From Thermoanaerobacter sp. (lineage in GTDB: Bacteria > Bacillota > Thermoanaerobacteria > Thermoanaerobacterales > Thermoanaerobacteraceae): a stretch of 64,000 bases of DNA. Location of the stretch: NCBI GenBank assembly GCA_014896455.1, contig JADBKJ010000012.1, positions 1-64,000 of the forward strand. Direction: 5' to 3'. The translations under genes and the position numbers were made by a program. Below are positions 42,194-50,478 of the stretch, one piece after another; position 1 is the stretch's first letter; each line of letters begins with the position of its first letter. Below the pieces are notes generated by a model. It saw nothing but the letters and a program-made list of their open reading frames with translations, did not search any database and was not told the origin of the DNA.

Positions 42194-42222
42194 AATATAT
42201 CAAATTTACATGTCTCTGTCAA
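42194..42222 (-). promoter_or_regulatory. Promoter of guaBA
   Basis: On the minus strand TTGACA, 17-bp spacer, TATATT, about 40 nt before the aptamer. The rest of 42223-42347 is AT-rich, with a small GGGG/CCCC hairpin at 42300-42310 and nothing else I can name. Confidence 0.82.
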
Positions 42223-42347
42223 CAGCACAAAAAATACAATTCAACTTCTTAATTGTAATGAACTACAACGAGTTATCCTTTATCCCTCCAGCTAGTTTTG
42301 GGGTTGCCCCTTAACTATATAAAATTTTCCAAAAGAAAATAATCAAA

Positions 42348-42369
42348 TGACCCCCCAAAAGGGAGGTCA
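42348..42369 (-). terminator. Terminator after tRNA-Arg
   Basis: TGACCCCCC (42348-42356) and GGGAGGTCA (42361-42369), one mismatch; on the minus strand TTTGATTATTTTC follows. Confidence 0.65.
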
Positions 42370-42420
42370 AATTTTTATATTGTCATTTGATTTTCATTTT
42401 AAGAAGTTTTATCATGAAAC

Positions 42421-42497
42421 TGGTGCGCCCGAGAGGACTCGAACCTCCGACACGCAGTTTAGGAAACTGCTGCTCTATCCTGCTGAGCTACGGGCGC
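42421..42497 (-). tRNA. tRNA-Arg, anticodon CCU
   Basis: On the minus strand the acceptor is GCGCCCG/CGGGCGC with encoded CCA end (42421-42423). D arm TAGCTCAG…GAGC, anticodon stem GCAGT/ACTGC around TTCCTAA (anticodon CCT), T arm GTTCGAGTC. It reads AGG codons. 77 nt including CCA. Confidence 0.97.
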
Positions 42498-42517
42498 TTA
42501 ATATTTATTACAGAAGT

Positions 42518-42546
42518 ATTTTATCAGACAATCGCAAAAGTGTCAA
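42518..42546 (-). promoter_or_regulatory. Promoter of tRNA-Arg
   Basis: On the minus strand TTGACA, 17-bp spacer, TAAAAT, about 20 nt before the tRNA. Confidence 0.82.
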
Positions 42547-42561
42547 GTTTAGAAAGCTTAA

Positions 42562-42591
42562 AAAAAGGCTGAGCTCAAGCTCAGCCTTTTT
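42562..42591 (-). terminator. Terminator of groESL
   Basis: AAAAAGGCTGAGCT and AGCTCAGCCTTTTT form a long perfect stem directly after the groEL stop, with a T run on both strands. Confidence 0.92.
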
Positions 42592-42593
42592 GA

Positions 42594-44225
<1,632 letters not shown>

Positions 44226-44233
44226 CTACCTCC

Positions 44234-44518
44234 TTATTCGATAATTGCTAGAATATCACTTTCTCTTAAAAGTAAATATTCTTCACCATCTAATTTAACT
44301 TCTGTCCCAGCATACTTGGAGAAGATTACTCTATCACCGACTTTAACTTCTAATTCTACCTTTTTGCCGTCTATGTATTCCCCTGTTCCTACTGCAACTA
44401 CTTCACCTTGTTGTGGTTTTTCTTTTGCTGTACCAGGTAGAATGACTCCACCTTTTGTAACTTCTTCTGCCTGGATTACTTTGACCACAACCCTGTCTCC
44501 GAGCGGTTTTAATCTCAT
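44234..44518 (-). CDS. groES: Co-chaperonin GroES
   Basis: 94 residues from ATG 44518 ([19 protein letters not shown]), with GGAGGAGGG upstream; the longer frame has no support. Mobile loop [15 protein letters not shown] and roof region are intact. Lid of the GroEL chamber. Confidence 0.97.
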   Translation of the reverse strand: MRLKPLGDRVVVKVIQAEEVTKGGVILPGTAKEKPQQGEVVAVGTGEYIDGKKVELEVKVGDRVIFSKYAGTEVKLDGEEYLLLRESDILAIIE

Positions 44519-44544
44519 ACTCTTTATCCCTCCTCCTTCATTTG

Positions 44545-44571
44545 TTAGCACTCAACTTATGTGAGTGCTAA
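44545..44571. promoter_or_regulatory. CIRCE operator (HrcA-binding site)
   Basis: TTAGCACTC (44545-44553), 9-base spacer, GAGTGCTAA (44563-44571): a perfect CIRCE element between promoter and groES. Confidence 0.98.
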
Positions 44572-44582
44572 TCCCAATCTCT

Positions 44583-44611
44583 ATATTAATTTAAGTGGTA
44601 AAACATATCAA
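44583..44611 (-). promoter_or_regulatory. Promoter of groESL
   Basis: On the minus strand TTGATA, 17-bp spacer, TAATAT, ending 11 nt before CIRCE. Confidence 0.72.
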
Positions 44612-44753
44612 ACCTTATTATAGCCAATTTTAGGCCATATAATCTGATTATTTATGATTTTGCCCAAATATTATGATTTTATGCCATTATTTATCGATTT
44701 AGACTATGTTTCTGTATTTTGTATTTAAAAATAAAAAAATACAGGGAAAATAT

Positions 44754-45728
44754 TTATTCCCCTTTACCTTCAGATTTGACTAATCCTTGTTGCTTAAGAT
44801 AATTAATCATATTATACATATACTGCTGCTGTTCCTTTGTCAACATAGATTTTAGATTGTCCATAATTGCTACCTGTTGGTCAGATAATCCTTGGGGTAA
44901 TAAATTATTTTCTTCTTTCTCTAATTGTTCCTCTGCTTCTTTTTTATTGGTATCTAAAATTTTATCTCCTTCTTCTATTTCCGATATTTCCCCTTTATCT
45001 TCTATTCTTTCTATTTCCTCTTTATTTTCTTCTGCTTTTTGCTCTTCTTCCTCCATATTCCTAGTAGAAGATTGTAATTGTTTTTTCTCCTCTTTCATGC
45101 TGTTCATAATACCCTCTGCTTTGTTTAATACTTCCAACAATTTTATATTCTTTGCCAGCTTATCAGTTTCTTCTAACTTTTCTTCAGGAATTATAGGCCT
45201 TAGGGCCTCATAAATATCAATTATTTTGTCGAAAATATTGTCTTTATCTTTTTCTTTTGAATATTTCTCCATTTTTTCTTGCAAATTCTTCAACGCTTCA
45301 TGAAATTTTAAAAACTTATCTATCACAATTTTTTTATCTTCCGTTATGTAGGGTTTTATCGCTTTCAAAATTCCTATTTTATCTACTCCTATTTTTTCTG
45401 CCACTTCAATTTCTTCTTCTGAAAGGCTCATCAATTTTTTTTGTATTTCAATTATTTCGGCTGTTTTAGAGAAAATATCTACATAATATTGGTCTCTCTT
45501 GTTTAAATAAGGCTTTATGCTACCTACAAAATCTTTTCCCTTTGTTATCACTTCGTACACATCTATTGAAGTTTTTTTATTTTCCTGCGGTGAAGATAAT
45601 TCATCTTTATCTTTTTCTGTAACTTCTTCTTTTTCTTTTTCCTTTTCTATACCCATTACCTGAAATCTCACAAATACTACTATCAAAAGTTCTACAGCAA
45701 GTATTTTTAATAAAATCTCCTTTTGCAA
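44754..45728 (-). CDS. Membrane-anchored, highly charged repeat protein of unknown function
   Basis: 324 residues from TTG 45728 (AGGGGG 8 nt upstream). One N-terminal hydrophobic segment (ILLKILAVELLIVVFVRF) suggests an uncleaved anchor. The rest is Lys/Glu-rich helix. Three loosely repeated modules are visible, each starting IKPYL/IKPYI/LRPII (about residues 70, 122 and 167) and continuing into a helix with EIQKKLM, NLQEKM or VLNKAEGIMNSM. Next come an acidic linker and a C-terminal segment (SDQQVAIMDNLKSMLTKEQQQYMYNMINYLKQQ). No family is recognised. It lies beside a cluster of tiny hydrophobic proteins, possibly sporulation-related by context only. A weak hairpin (44744-44762) followed by T on the minus strand may end transcription. 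Confidence 0.7.
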   Translation of the reverse strand: MQKEILLKILAVELLIVVFVRFQVMGIEKEKEKEEVTEKDKDELSSPQENKKTSIDVYEVITKGKDFVGSIKPYLNKRDQYYVDIFSKTAEIIEIQKKLMSLSEEEIEVAEKIGVDKIGILKAIKPYITEDKKIVIDKFLKFHEALKNLQEKMEKYSKEKDKDNIFDKIIDIYEALRPIIPEEKLEETDKLAKNIKLLEVLNKAEGIMNSMKEEKKQLQSSTRNMEEEEQKAEENKEEIERIEDKGEISEIEEGDKILDTNKKEAEEQLEKEENNLLPQGLSDQQVAIMDNLKSMLTKEQQQYMYNMINYLKQQGLVKSEGKGE

Positions 45729-45810
45729 AACAAATTCCCCCTATTTTTAATCTCTTACTAAATATATGTAAGGGGCTAGTCTATTATTATAGACCACCCC
45801 TATTTTTTAT

Positions 45811-45922
45811 CTAATTTTTTTCCAAAATAATTATCCCCGGAACAAATAGAAGTATTAAAATTATTATTATGAAAAATCCAAAACCATACTGCAACAAAAC
45901 CTGTTTCTTTTTCTTCTGGCAT
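45811..45922 (-). pseudogene. Frameshifted tiny hydrophobic protein, paralog of 46487-46597
   Basis: ATG at 45922 has GAAGGAAG upstream and opens MPEEKETGFVAVWFWIF. The frame then leaves the hydrophobic segment, which continues one frame over as FIIIILILLFVPGIIILEKN and a TAG at 45811-45813. Removing one base from the run of five T (plus-strand A at 45872-45876) gives a 36-residue protein closely like the intact paralog (MPVDKSGAGFGWFW…LLFVPG). It is a one-base lesion, a sequencing error, or less likely a programmed slip. Confidence 0.75.
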
Positions 45923-46000
45923 AAATACTATCTTCCTTCAAATAGGTAAATGGTAGTAAAATAAAGCTTTTTATATTTAGCTAATATATAATACGTAATT

Positions 46001-46195
46001 TTAAGAATTTGTGTTGCCAAAATTAATGCCTGTTAATGACCACAAAAATCGCTTTGCTTTTTTTCGCGGTTTTTCTTCCTGCAAGATTACAAGTATTAAA
46101 AAGAAAAATAGTAGACTTTCAAGCTCAAATCTTACATCCAACAGCAAAGTTAAAATTACAAAAAAGAAGAGCAATGTATCTCCAGAAAAAGACAT
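46001..46195 (-). CDS. Small hydrophobic protein with repeated LLFFF motif (copy 1)
   Basis: 64 residues; ATG with GGAGTGA upstream. Two copies of a short hydrophobic motif, DTLLFFFVILTLL and ESLLFFFLILVIL, separated by a charged turn, then a basic tail. A paralog (46267-46452) has the same double motif. Such tiny hydrophobic proteins recur in spore-formers, but I know no function. The plus-strand frames here are shadows. Confidence 0.7.
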   Translation of the reverse strand: MSFSGDTLLFFFVILTLLLDVRFELESLLFFFLILVILQEEKPRKKAKRFLWSLTGINFGNTNS

Positions 46196-46234
46196 ATATT
46201 ATCACTCCACACGCATCAAATTTTTTAAGTAAAC

Positions 46235-46260
46235 AGGGCTCTATCGCAGGATAGAGCCCT
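46235..46260 (-). terminator. Hairpin after LLFFF copy 2
   Basis: AGGGCTCTATC (46235-46245) and GATAGAGCCCT (46250-46260), perfect 11 bp, loop GCAG. On the minus strand it is followed by GTTTACTT, a poor T tract; on the plus strand TTTAAAATT follows. Confidence 0.75.
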
Positions 46261-46266
46261 TTAAAA

Positions 46267-46452
46267 TTACTTGAGTTCATTGAAAAACCAGCCTAATCCG
46301 CCATCCATTATTATTACAAGGAGTATGAAGAAGAACAGCAATGTCTCTAAAGACCATGTTACATTAAGCCAGCCTCCACCAAGCGCTAATACAAGTATCA
46401 AGAAGAAAAACAACAAATTGCTTTCGCCAAAAACTGAACTTGTTCCTGCCAT
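46267..46452 (-). CDS. Small hydrophobic protein with repeated LLFFF motif (copy 2)
   Basis: 61 residues; ATG with AAAGGGGG upstream. Repeated motif SNLLFFFLILVLALGGG and ETLLFFFILLVIIMDGG, each shaped like a half-membrane helix ending in a glycine turn. Paralog of 46001-46195. Function unknown; probably membrane-associated or self-assembling. Confidence 0.75.
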   Translation of the reverse strand: MAGTSSVFGESNLLFFFLILVLALGGGWLNVTWSLETLLFFFILLVIIMDGGLGWFFNELK

Positions 46453-46486
46453 ATTGATCCCCCTTTAAGCAATTTTTAACACCTAA

Positions 46487-46597
46487 TCAAGCCTTTGGTT
46501 CTTCAACAATGAAACCTGGAACAAACAAGAGGATTAAAAGTATTATGATTATAATCCAAAACCACCCAAATCCTGCTCCGCTTTTATCTACTGGCAT
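46487..46597 (-). CDS. Tiny single-helix membrane protein (YjcZ-like in style)
   Basis: 36 residues: MPVDKSGAGFGWFW, then a run of Ile/Leu, then LLFVPGFIVEEPKA. GAAAGGAGG lies 8 nt before the ATG. One hydrophobic helix preceded by Gly/aromatic residues, as in the small YjcZ-type sporulation proteins; the family link is by appearance only. It is the first of a row of small minus-strand genes, divergent from the subtilisin gene. A small hairpin (AGGTCT/AGACCT) lies upstream around 46637-46652. Confidence 0.65.
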   Translation of the reverse strand: MPVDKSGAGFGWFWIIIIILLILLFVPGFIVEEPKA

Positions 46598-46758
46598 AAA
46601 TATTTTCCTCCTTTCAAGCTTCAACCTTTTTATATGGAGGTCTTTTCAGACCTACTACATAATATGACATAACTTCATATGGTGACACTTTTTAAATTTC
46701 CACTAACAAATTTTTATATTTCACATATTGTGTTAATAGCATGAAAGGAGGTAAGCTA

Positions 46759-47997
46759 ATGAATTTAATTCCTATATTTGCTTTTTCAAAAATCGCAAAA
46801 GAAATTTATGTAACAAACAAAATTGACAAAAGACTTTTATATAAAGCTATGTACTTGAGAAGCGAATGTGTTCCAGTGATTTTATATTCCCACCTTCCTT
46901 ATGAGGTCTTAAAAAAAAGAGTTGAAAAATTAGGTGGCAGCATAAAATTTGAACTGCCGATTATAAAAGCTTGGTCAGTGAATTTGCCCTGTGACAAATT
47001 AAAAAATTTTGCAGCACTAAAAGGAGTTCATTTCATAGCAGAAGATTCAACTGTGAAGCTTCAGCTTAACATCGCTACACAAGAAATTGCCTCTCGAAAA
47101 GTCAACGATTTAGGCTATACAGGAAAAGGAGTAACAATTGCCTTTTTAGATACAGGAATATATCCTCATCCTGATTTTACCAAACCAAAAAATCGCATAG
47201 TGGTATTTCACGATGTAGTAAACGGAAAAAAACAGCCTTATGACGACAACGGCCACGGCACTCACGTAGCTGGAGATGCAGCAGGAAATGGATACACTTC
47301 TAATGGAAAATACAAAGGAGTAGCCCCTGAAGCTAATATAGTAGCAGTAAAAGTATTAGATGCTTATGGTAGAGGCTTGTCCTCTGACATATTAGCGGGG
47401 ATGCAATGGGTTTTAGACAATAAAGACAAATACAATATACGAATAGTTTCCCTATCAATAGGAGAAACGCCCTCTCTCCCTACTTTCCTTGATCCTTTAG
47501 TAAGGGGAGTTGATACTTTATGGAAAAATGGCTTAGTAGTAACAGTAGCAGCAGGAAATTCCGGACCTAATTACAATACAATAACTTCTCCGGGTACCAG
47601 TAAAAATGCAATAACAGTGGGAGCAGTGGATGACAAAAGAACTTCTGATATAAGCGATGATGAAATAGCTCAATTTTCTGGAAGAGGCTCACCTTATCTA
47701 TACAAACCAGACGTAGTAGCTCCAGGAGTAAAAATAATCTCAACTGCTTCAGGAAATGTACCTTTTGGAGCAGATGAAATAATGATAAATAAGGCCTACA
47801 GAAGCGCTACAGGAACTTCTATGGCAACTCCAATCGTAGCAGGTGCAGCAGCACTACTCCTTGAAAAAAATCCTAATTTGACTAATGTACAAATAAAAAA
47901 TATTTTAAAATCGACAGCAGTAAAAATTGACGATGCAGGATTATGGACACAAGGAAGTGGAATGATAAATATAGAAGAAGCTTTAAAAAAAGCATGA
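46759..47997 (+). CDS. Subtilisin-like serine protease, AprX type
   Basis: 412 residues from ATG 46759 (MNLIPIFAFSK), with AAAGGAGG upstream; the ATG six codons earlier precedes that ribosome site. Catalytic Asp131 (FLDTG), His166 (NGHGTHVAG), Asn267 (AAGNSGP) and Ser354 (GTSMATP). There is a 100-residue N-terminal prodomain-like region and no signal peptide, which fits AprX-type intracellular or spore-associated subtilisins. Divergent from the small hydrophobic genes; a CACATATTGT block precedes it and also precedes the DUF1540-like gene at 511. Confidence 0.93.
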   Translation: MNLIPIFAFSKIAKEIYVTNKIDKRLLYKAMYLRSECVPVILYSHLPYEVLKKRVEKLGGSIKFELPIIKAWSVNLPCDKLKNFAALKGVHFIAEDSTVKLQLNIATQEIASRKVNDLGYTGKGVTIAFLDTGIYPHPDFTKPKNRIVVFHDVVNGKKQPYDDNGHGTHVAGDAAGNGYTSNGKYKGVAPEANIVAVKVLDAYGRGLSSDILAGMQWVLDNKDKYNIRIVSLSIGETPSLPTFLDPLVRGVDTLWKNGLVVTVAAGNSGPNYNTITSPGTSKNAITVGAVDDKRTSDISDDEIAQFSGRGSPYLYKPDVVAPGVKIISTASGNVPFGADEIMINKAYRSATGTSMATPIVAGAAALLLEKNPNLTNVQIKNILKSTAVKIDDAGLWTQGSGMINIEEALKKA

Positions 47998-48013
47998 GGG
48001 GCTAGCCCCCTCA
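47995..48013. terminator. Bidirectional terminator between the convergent protease and HutP-like genes
   Basis: TGAGGGG (47995-48001) and CCCCTCA (48007-48013). It overlaps the stop codons of both convergent genes; on the minus strand TGCTTTTTTT follows. Confidence 0.8.
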
Positions 48014-48424
48014 TTTTAACGACCTATGTCCTAGTCCAATTGCCACTTCATTTAAGTTTAGCATCCCTACAGCAAAAAACACACAAACACAAAGATGCTC
48101 ATCAGCATAGGCAATGCCTATTTTTCCACCTACATTAAGTCCCATAGCTTTGTTCATGACTTGTATAGCAGCTTCATGCGCAGCTCCTGCTACAGCTCCT
48201 TCTGCAGCGTGTGTGTCTTCTATAATTCCTTCTCTTTTAGCCGCTACTACCGCTCTTTCAATAATTTTAGATATAGAATTTACGTATTCTCCACCATAGT
48301 CAACAGCTGCAACTTTTACTCCTTGTTGCCAATATTTGTTTTTTAGTATTTCTTCCTCTTCCCTTGTACACATAGCCATTTTTATTGCAATTCTTGCCAC
48401 ATCAATGCTTTTCATTGGCTTCAT
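48011..48424 (-). CDS. HutP family protein
   Basis: 137 residues from ATG 48424 (MKPMKSIDVARIAIKMA), with AGGCGG 7 nt upstream. The family pattern is clear: an early helix with MAMCTREEEE, then THAAEGAVAGAAHEAAIQVMNKA, GGKIGIAYADEHLCVCVFFAVGMLNLNEVAIGLGHRSL. In B. subtilis HutP is a histidine-activated RNA-binding antiterminator. No hut gene is near, so here the target is unknown and the ligand need not be histidine. Confidence 0.85.
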   Translation of the reverse strand: MKPMKSIDVARIAIKMAMCTREEEEILKNKYWQQGVKVAAVDYGGEYVNSISKIIERAVVAAKREGIIEDTHAAEGAVAGAAHEAAIQVMNKAMGLNVGGKIGIAYADEHLCVCVFFAVGMLNLNEVAIGLGHRSLK

Positions 48425-48435
48425 ATTCACACCGC

Positions 48436-49131
48436 CTAAAATCCTTTTATCATGTTTAGTAAAATCTGATAAAAAATAGGTATAAAAATAGCTGGCAACA
48501 AATTCCCCACTTTTATATTCTTAATCTCCAACATATTCAAAGAAATCGCAAATATCAATACTCCTCCTACAGCTGTCATGTCATCAATTACCGGCTTTAT
48601 TAAAAGCCCTTGCAAAAAGGAAGCTCCCAGGGTAATAGAACCTTGGTATAAAAAAACAGAAATGGCTGAAAAAATCACTCCAACTCCAAAAGTAGAAGCA
48701 AAAATTATAGAGGATATACCATCTAACACAGATTTAGCAAAAAGTATGCTGTGGTCTCCTGATAACCCTTCTTTTAATGAACCAACTATAGCCATTGCCC
48801 CTACACAGTACACCAAACTCGCCGTAACAAATCCCTTGCTTATAGTAGAACCGTTGTCTTTACTCAATTTCCTTTGAAGAGTATCGCCTAACCTATTGAG
48901 AGATCCTTCTATATCAAGAGCCTCTCCTATCACTCCCCCTATCACTAAACTCATAATAACCAACATAAGGTTATTAAACTGAAGACCACTGGAAATTCCT
49001 ATAATTGCCACACTTAAAGCCACACCCTGCATAACTATATTTTTAAACCTATCTGGAATCCCTACCTTAAGAAGAGTTCCAATCGTCCCTCCGACGATTA
49101 TCGCGATTGAATTTACGATTGTTCCCAGCAT
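48436..49131 (-). CDS. DUF554 family membrane protein
   Basis: 231 residues with about six to seven membrane helices. Starts MLGTIVNSIAIIVGGTIGTLLK, with GGVIGEALDIEGSLNRLGD and VGVIFSAISVFLYQGSITL, all typical of DUF554 (YdfK-like). Transport function is presumed, not shown. It ends 5 nt before the HutP-like gene and starts directly after the glycosylase stop, so the three form one unit. Confidence 0.88.
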   Translation of the reverse strand: MLGTIVNSIAIIVGGTIGTLLKVGIPDRFKNIVMQGVALSVAIIGISSGLQFNNLMLVIMSLVIGGVIGEALDIEGSLNRLGDTLQRKLSKDNGSTISKGFVTASLVYCVGAMAIVGSLKEGLSGDHSILFAKSVLDGISSIIFASTFGVGVIFSAISVFLYQGSITLGASFLQGLLIKPVIDDMTAVGGVLIFAISLNMLEIKNIKVGNLLPAIFIPIFYQILLNMIKGF

Positions 49132-50025
49132 TTACTTCTTCCCTTCCCCAAATATTTTCTTCCCCATCTCTCTCCCATAGTAGAACAAATACTGTTGAGC
49201 AAAACCAGAGAGGTCTCCAAATTTGTCAATAGCAAAAAGCTGAATTTCTACAGGGGTACCCTCCCTTTTCAGGTAAAGATGCTCAACTATTCTCTTTATC
49301 CAAACATCAGTGGGGAAAGTATCATACCGCCCAATAGAGTAGAGAATTACACAATCGGCAACTTTAGGTCCCACACCATTTATAGTCATCAAAATATCCC
49401 TTATTTCACTGGTACTGTATTCATGCAATTTTAAAAGGTTGATCTCACCCGAAAAGACTTTGGAAGCAGCATCAAAAATGTACTTTGCCCTAAAACCGCA
49501 TCTTGTCTTTGCAATAGTTTCTACATCGTACATCACAAGCTCTTCAGGTTTTGGAAAAGTGTAATAAATCTTACCTTTATACTCTATTGGATTCCCAAAG
49601 CTAGTCGCCAAATTTTCTATTACCTTTTTTATTTGGGGGATTCTGTTGTTTTGAGAAACTATGAAAGAAACCAATGTCTCCCACGTATCTTGTTTTAAAA
49701 TCCTAATCCCTTGCCCAAATTTAATCGCTTCTTTGAGAACAGGGTCCTTTGACAGACTTTCCTTTATTTGCCTGTAATCTCTGCCTAAGTCAAAGTAATC
49801 GAACCATATATCGTAAAAATCGGTCAAACTGGTATTATCAATGATTAGCGTGTCCCCTTCCAACTTTACATTTACAACTCTGTCATACGCTACCCCTGTA
49901 TAACTTCCATCCTCTTCCTCATTCCATCTAAAGCACTGGCCACTTTCAAAAGTTTCTTTAAGATTAAAATCTGCAATCCCCCTTACAATCACCTTTGTCC
50001 CCTTTTCTTCCACACTATATCTCAT
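49132..50025 (-). CDS. ogg: 8-oxoguanine DNA glycosylase (OGG family)
   Basis: 297 residues from ATG 50025 (MRYSVEEKGTK); GGTGA lies 5 nt upstream, while the ATG five codons earlier has no ribosome site. An N-terminal OGG-N domain (FNLKETFESGQCFRW) precedes the HhH-GPD domain with catalytic Lys in INGVGPKVADC and Asp in FPTDVWIKRI. Removes 8-oxoG from DNA and nicks the strand. Clostridial OGG enzymes of this type are known. Confidence 0.92.
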   Translation of the reverse strand: MRYSVEEKGTKVIVRGIADFNLKETFESGQCFRWNEEEDGSYTGVAYDRVVNVKLEGDTLIIDNTSLTDFYDIWFDYFDLGRDYRQIKESLSKDPVLKEAIKFGQGIRILKQDTWETLVSFIVSQNNRIPQIKKVIENLATSFGNPIEYKGKIYYTFPKPEELVMYDVETIAKTRCGFRAKYIFDAASKVFSGEINLLKLHEYSTSEIRDILMTINGVGPKVADCVILYSIGRYDTFPTDVWIKRIVEHLYLKREGTPVEIQLFAIDKFGDLSGFAQQYLFYYGREMGKKIFGEGKK

Positions 50026-50112
50026 TCTCCTCACCCACATAAGTTTATATTCATTTACTACCTATCATATTTCTCCGTCCTGTTATTTATTATTATATAA
50101 TTTTTTTGGTAC

Positions 50113-50140
50113 AAAAAAAAGCCGAAAAGCGGCTTTTTTT
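50113..50140. terminator. Terminator hairpin flanking element C (copy 1)
   Basis: AAAAAAAAGCCG and CGGCTTTTTTTT around AAAAG: strong on both strands. Nearly the same hairpin recurs on the other side of the element at 50240-50260. Confidence 0.85.
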
Positions 50141-50240
50141 TGTTGACAAAATCCTTCTTATTTAAGTGGCATTTTGTGTTAATGCTCCAGAGTTGCATTT
50201 ACACACAAAATGCCACTTCTTTAGTTTGTTAACAGTCTGA
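50141..50240. repeat. Repeat element C, short form with a long internal hairpin
   Basis: The left end TGTTGACAAAATCC abuts the T run of hairpin copy 1; the right end, on the minus strand, reads CAGACTGTTAACAAAC, the family end. Between them AAGTGGCATTTTGTG and CACAAAATGCCACTT are exact inverted copies, with a further AATGC/GCATT pair in the loop, so the whole element folds into one hairpin. There is no coding capacity. Terminator hairpins with a one-base difference lie on both sides. Confidence 0.75.
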
Positions 50241-50260
50241 AGCCGAAAACCGGCTTTTTT
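50240..50260 (-). terminator. Terminator hairpin flanking element C (copy 2), gdhA side
   Basis: AAGCCG (50240-50245), AAAAC loop, CGGCTT (50251-50256) and further T on the plus strand. It differs from copy 1 by one loop base. It lies just past the stop of the gdhA fragment. Confidence 0.75.
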
Positions 50261-50262
50261 GT

Positions 50263-50478
50263 TTAATACCATCCCTTTGCTTTCATGGCCTCTGCAAGCC
50301 TCTTTATAGAGAGCATATAAGCAGCTGTTCTCATATTGACATTATACTGACGGCTTATTTCATATACACTATTAAAAGCATCAACCATTAATTGTTCCTC
50401 TCTTTTTAAAACTTCTTCTTCTGTCCAATAAAAACCATAAAGATTTTGGACCCATTCAAAATATGAAACAGTAACTCC
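50263..50478 (-). pseudogene. gdhA: Truncated 3' end of glutamate dehydrogenase
   Basis: On the minus strand 72 codons read [20 protein letters not shown], then a helix EEVLKREEQLMVDAFNSVYE and MRTAAYMLSIKRLAEAMKAKGWY and TAA. This is the conserved C-terminus of hexameric Glu dehydrogenase. The next upstream codon breaks the match (CAT instead of the expected Gly), exactly where the gcvPA ATG begins on the other strand. The catalytic and NAD-binding domains are missing, so it cannot be functional. Confidence 0.88.

Noticed and set aside
46011-46254. Plus-strand frames of about 72 codons over the small hydrophobic genes
   Set aside because: The minus-strand genes have ribosome sites and a paralog; the plus-strand frames have neither.
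50041-50112. A further gene between ogg and the repeat element
   Set aside because: Only AT-rich sequence with stops in all frames.
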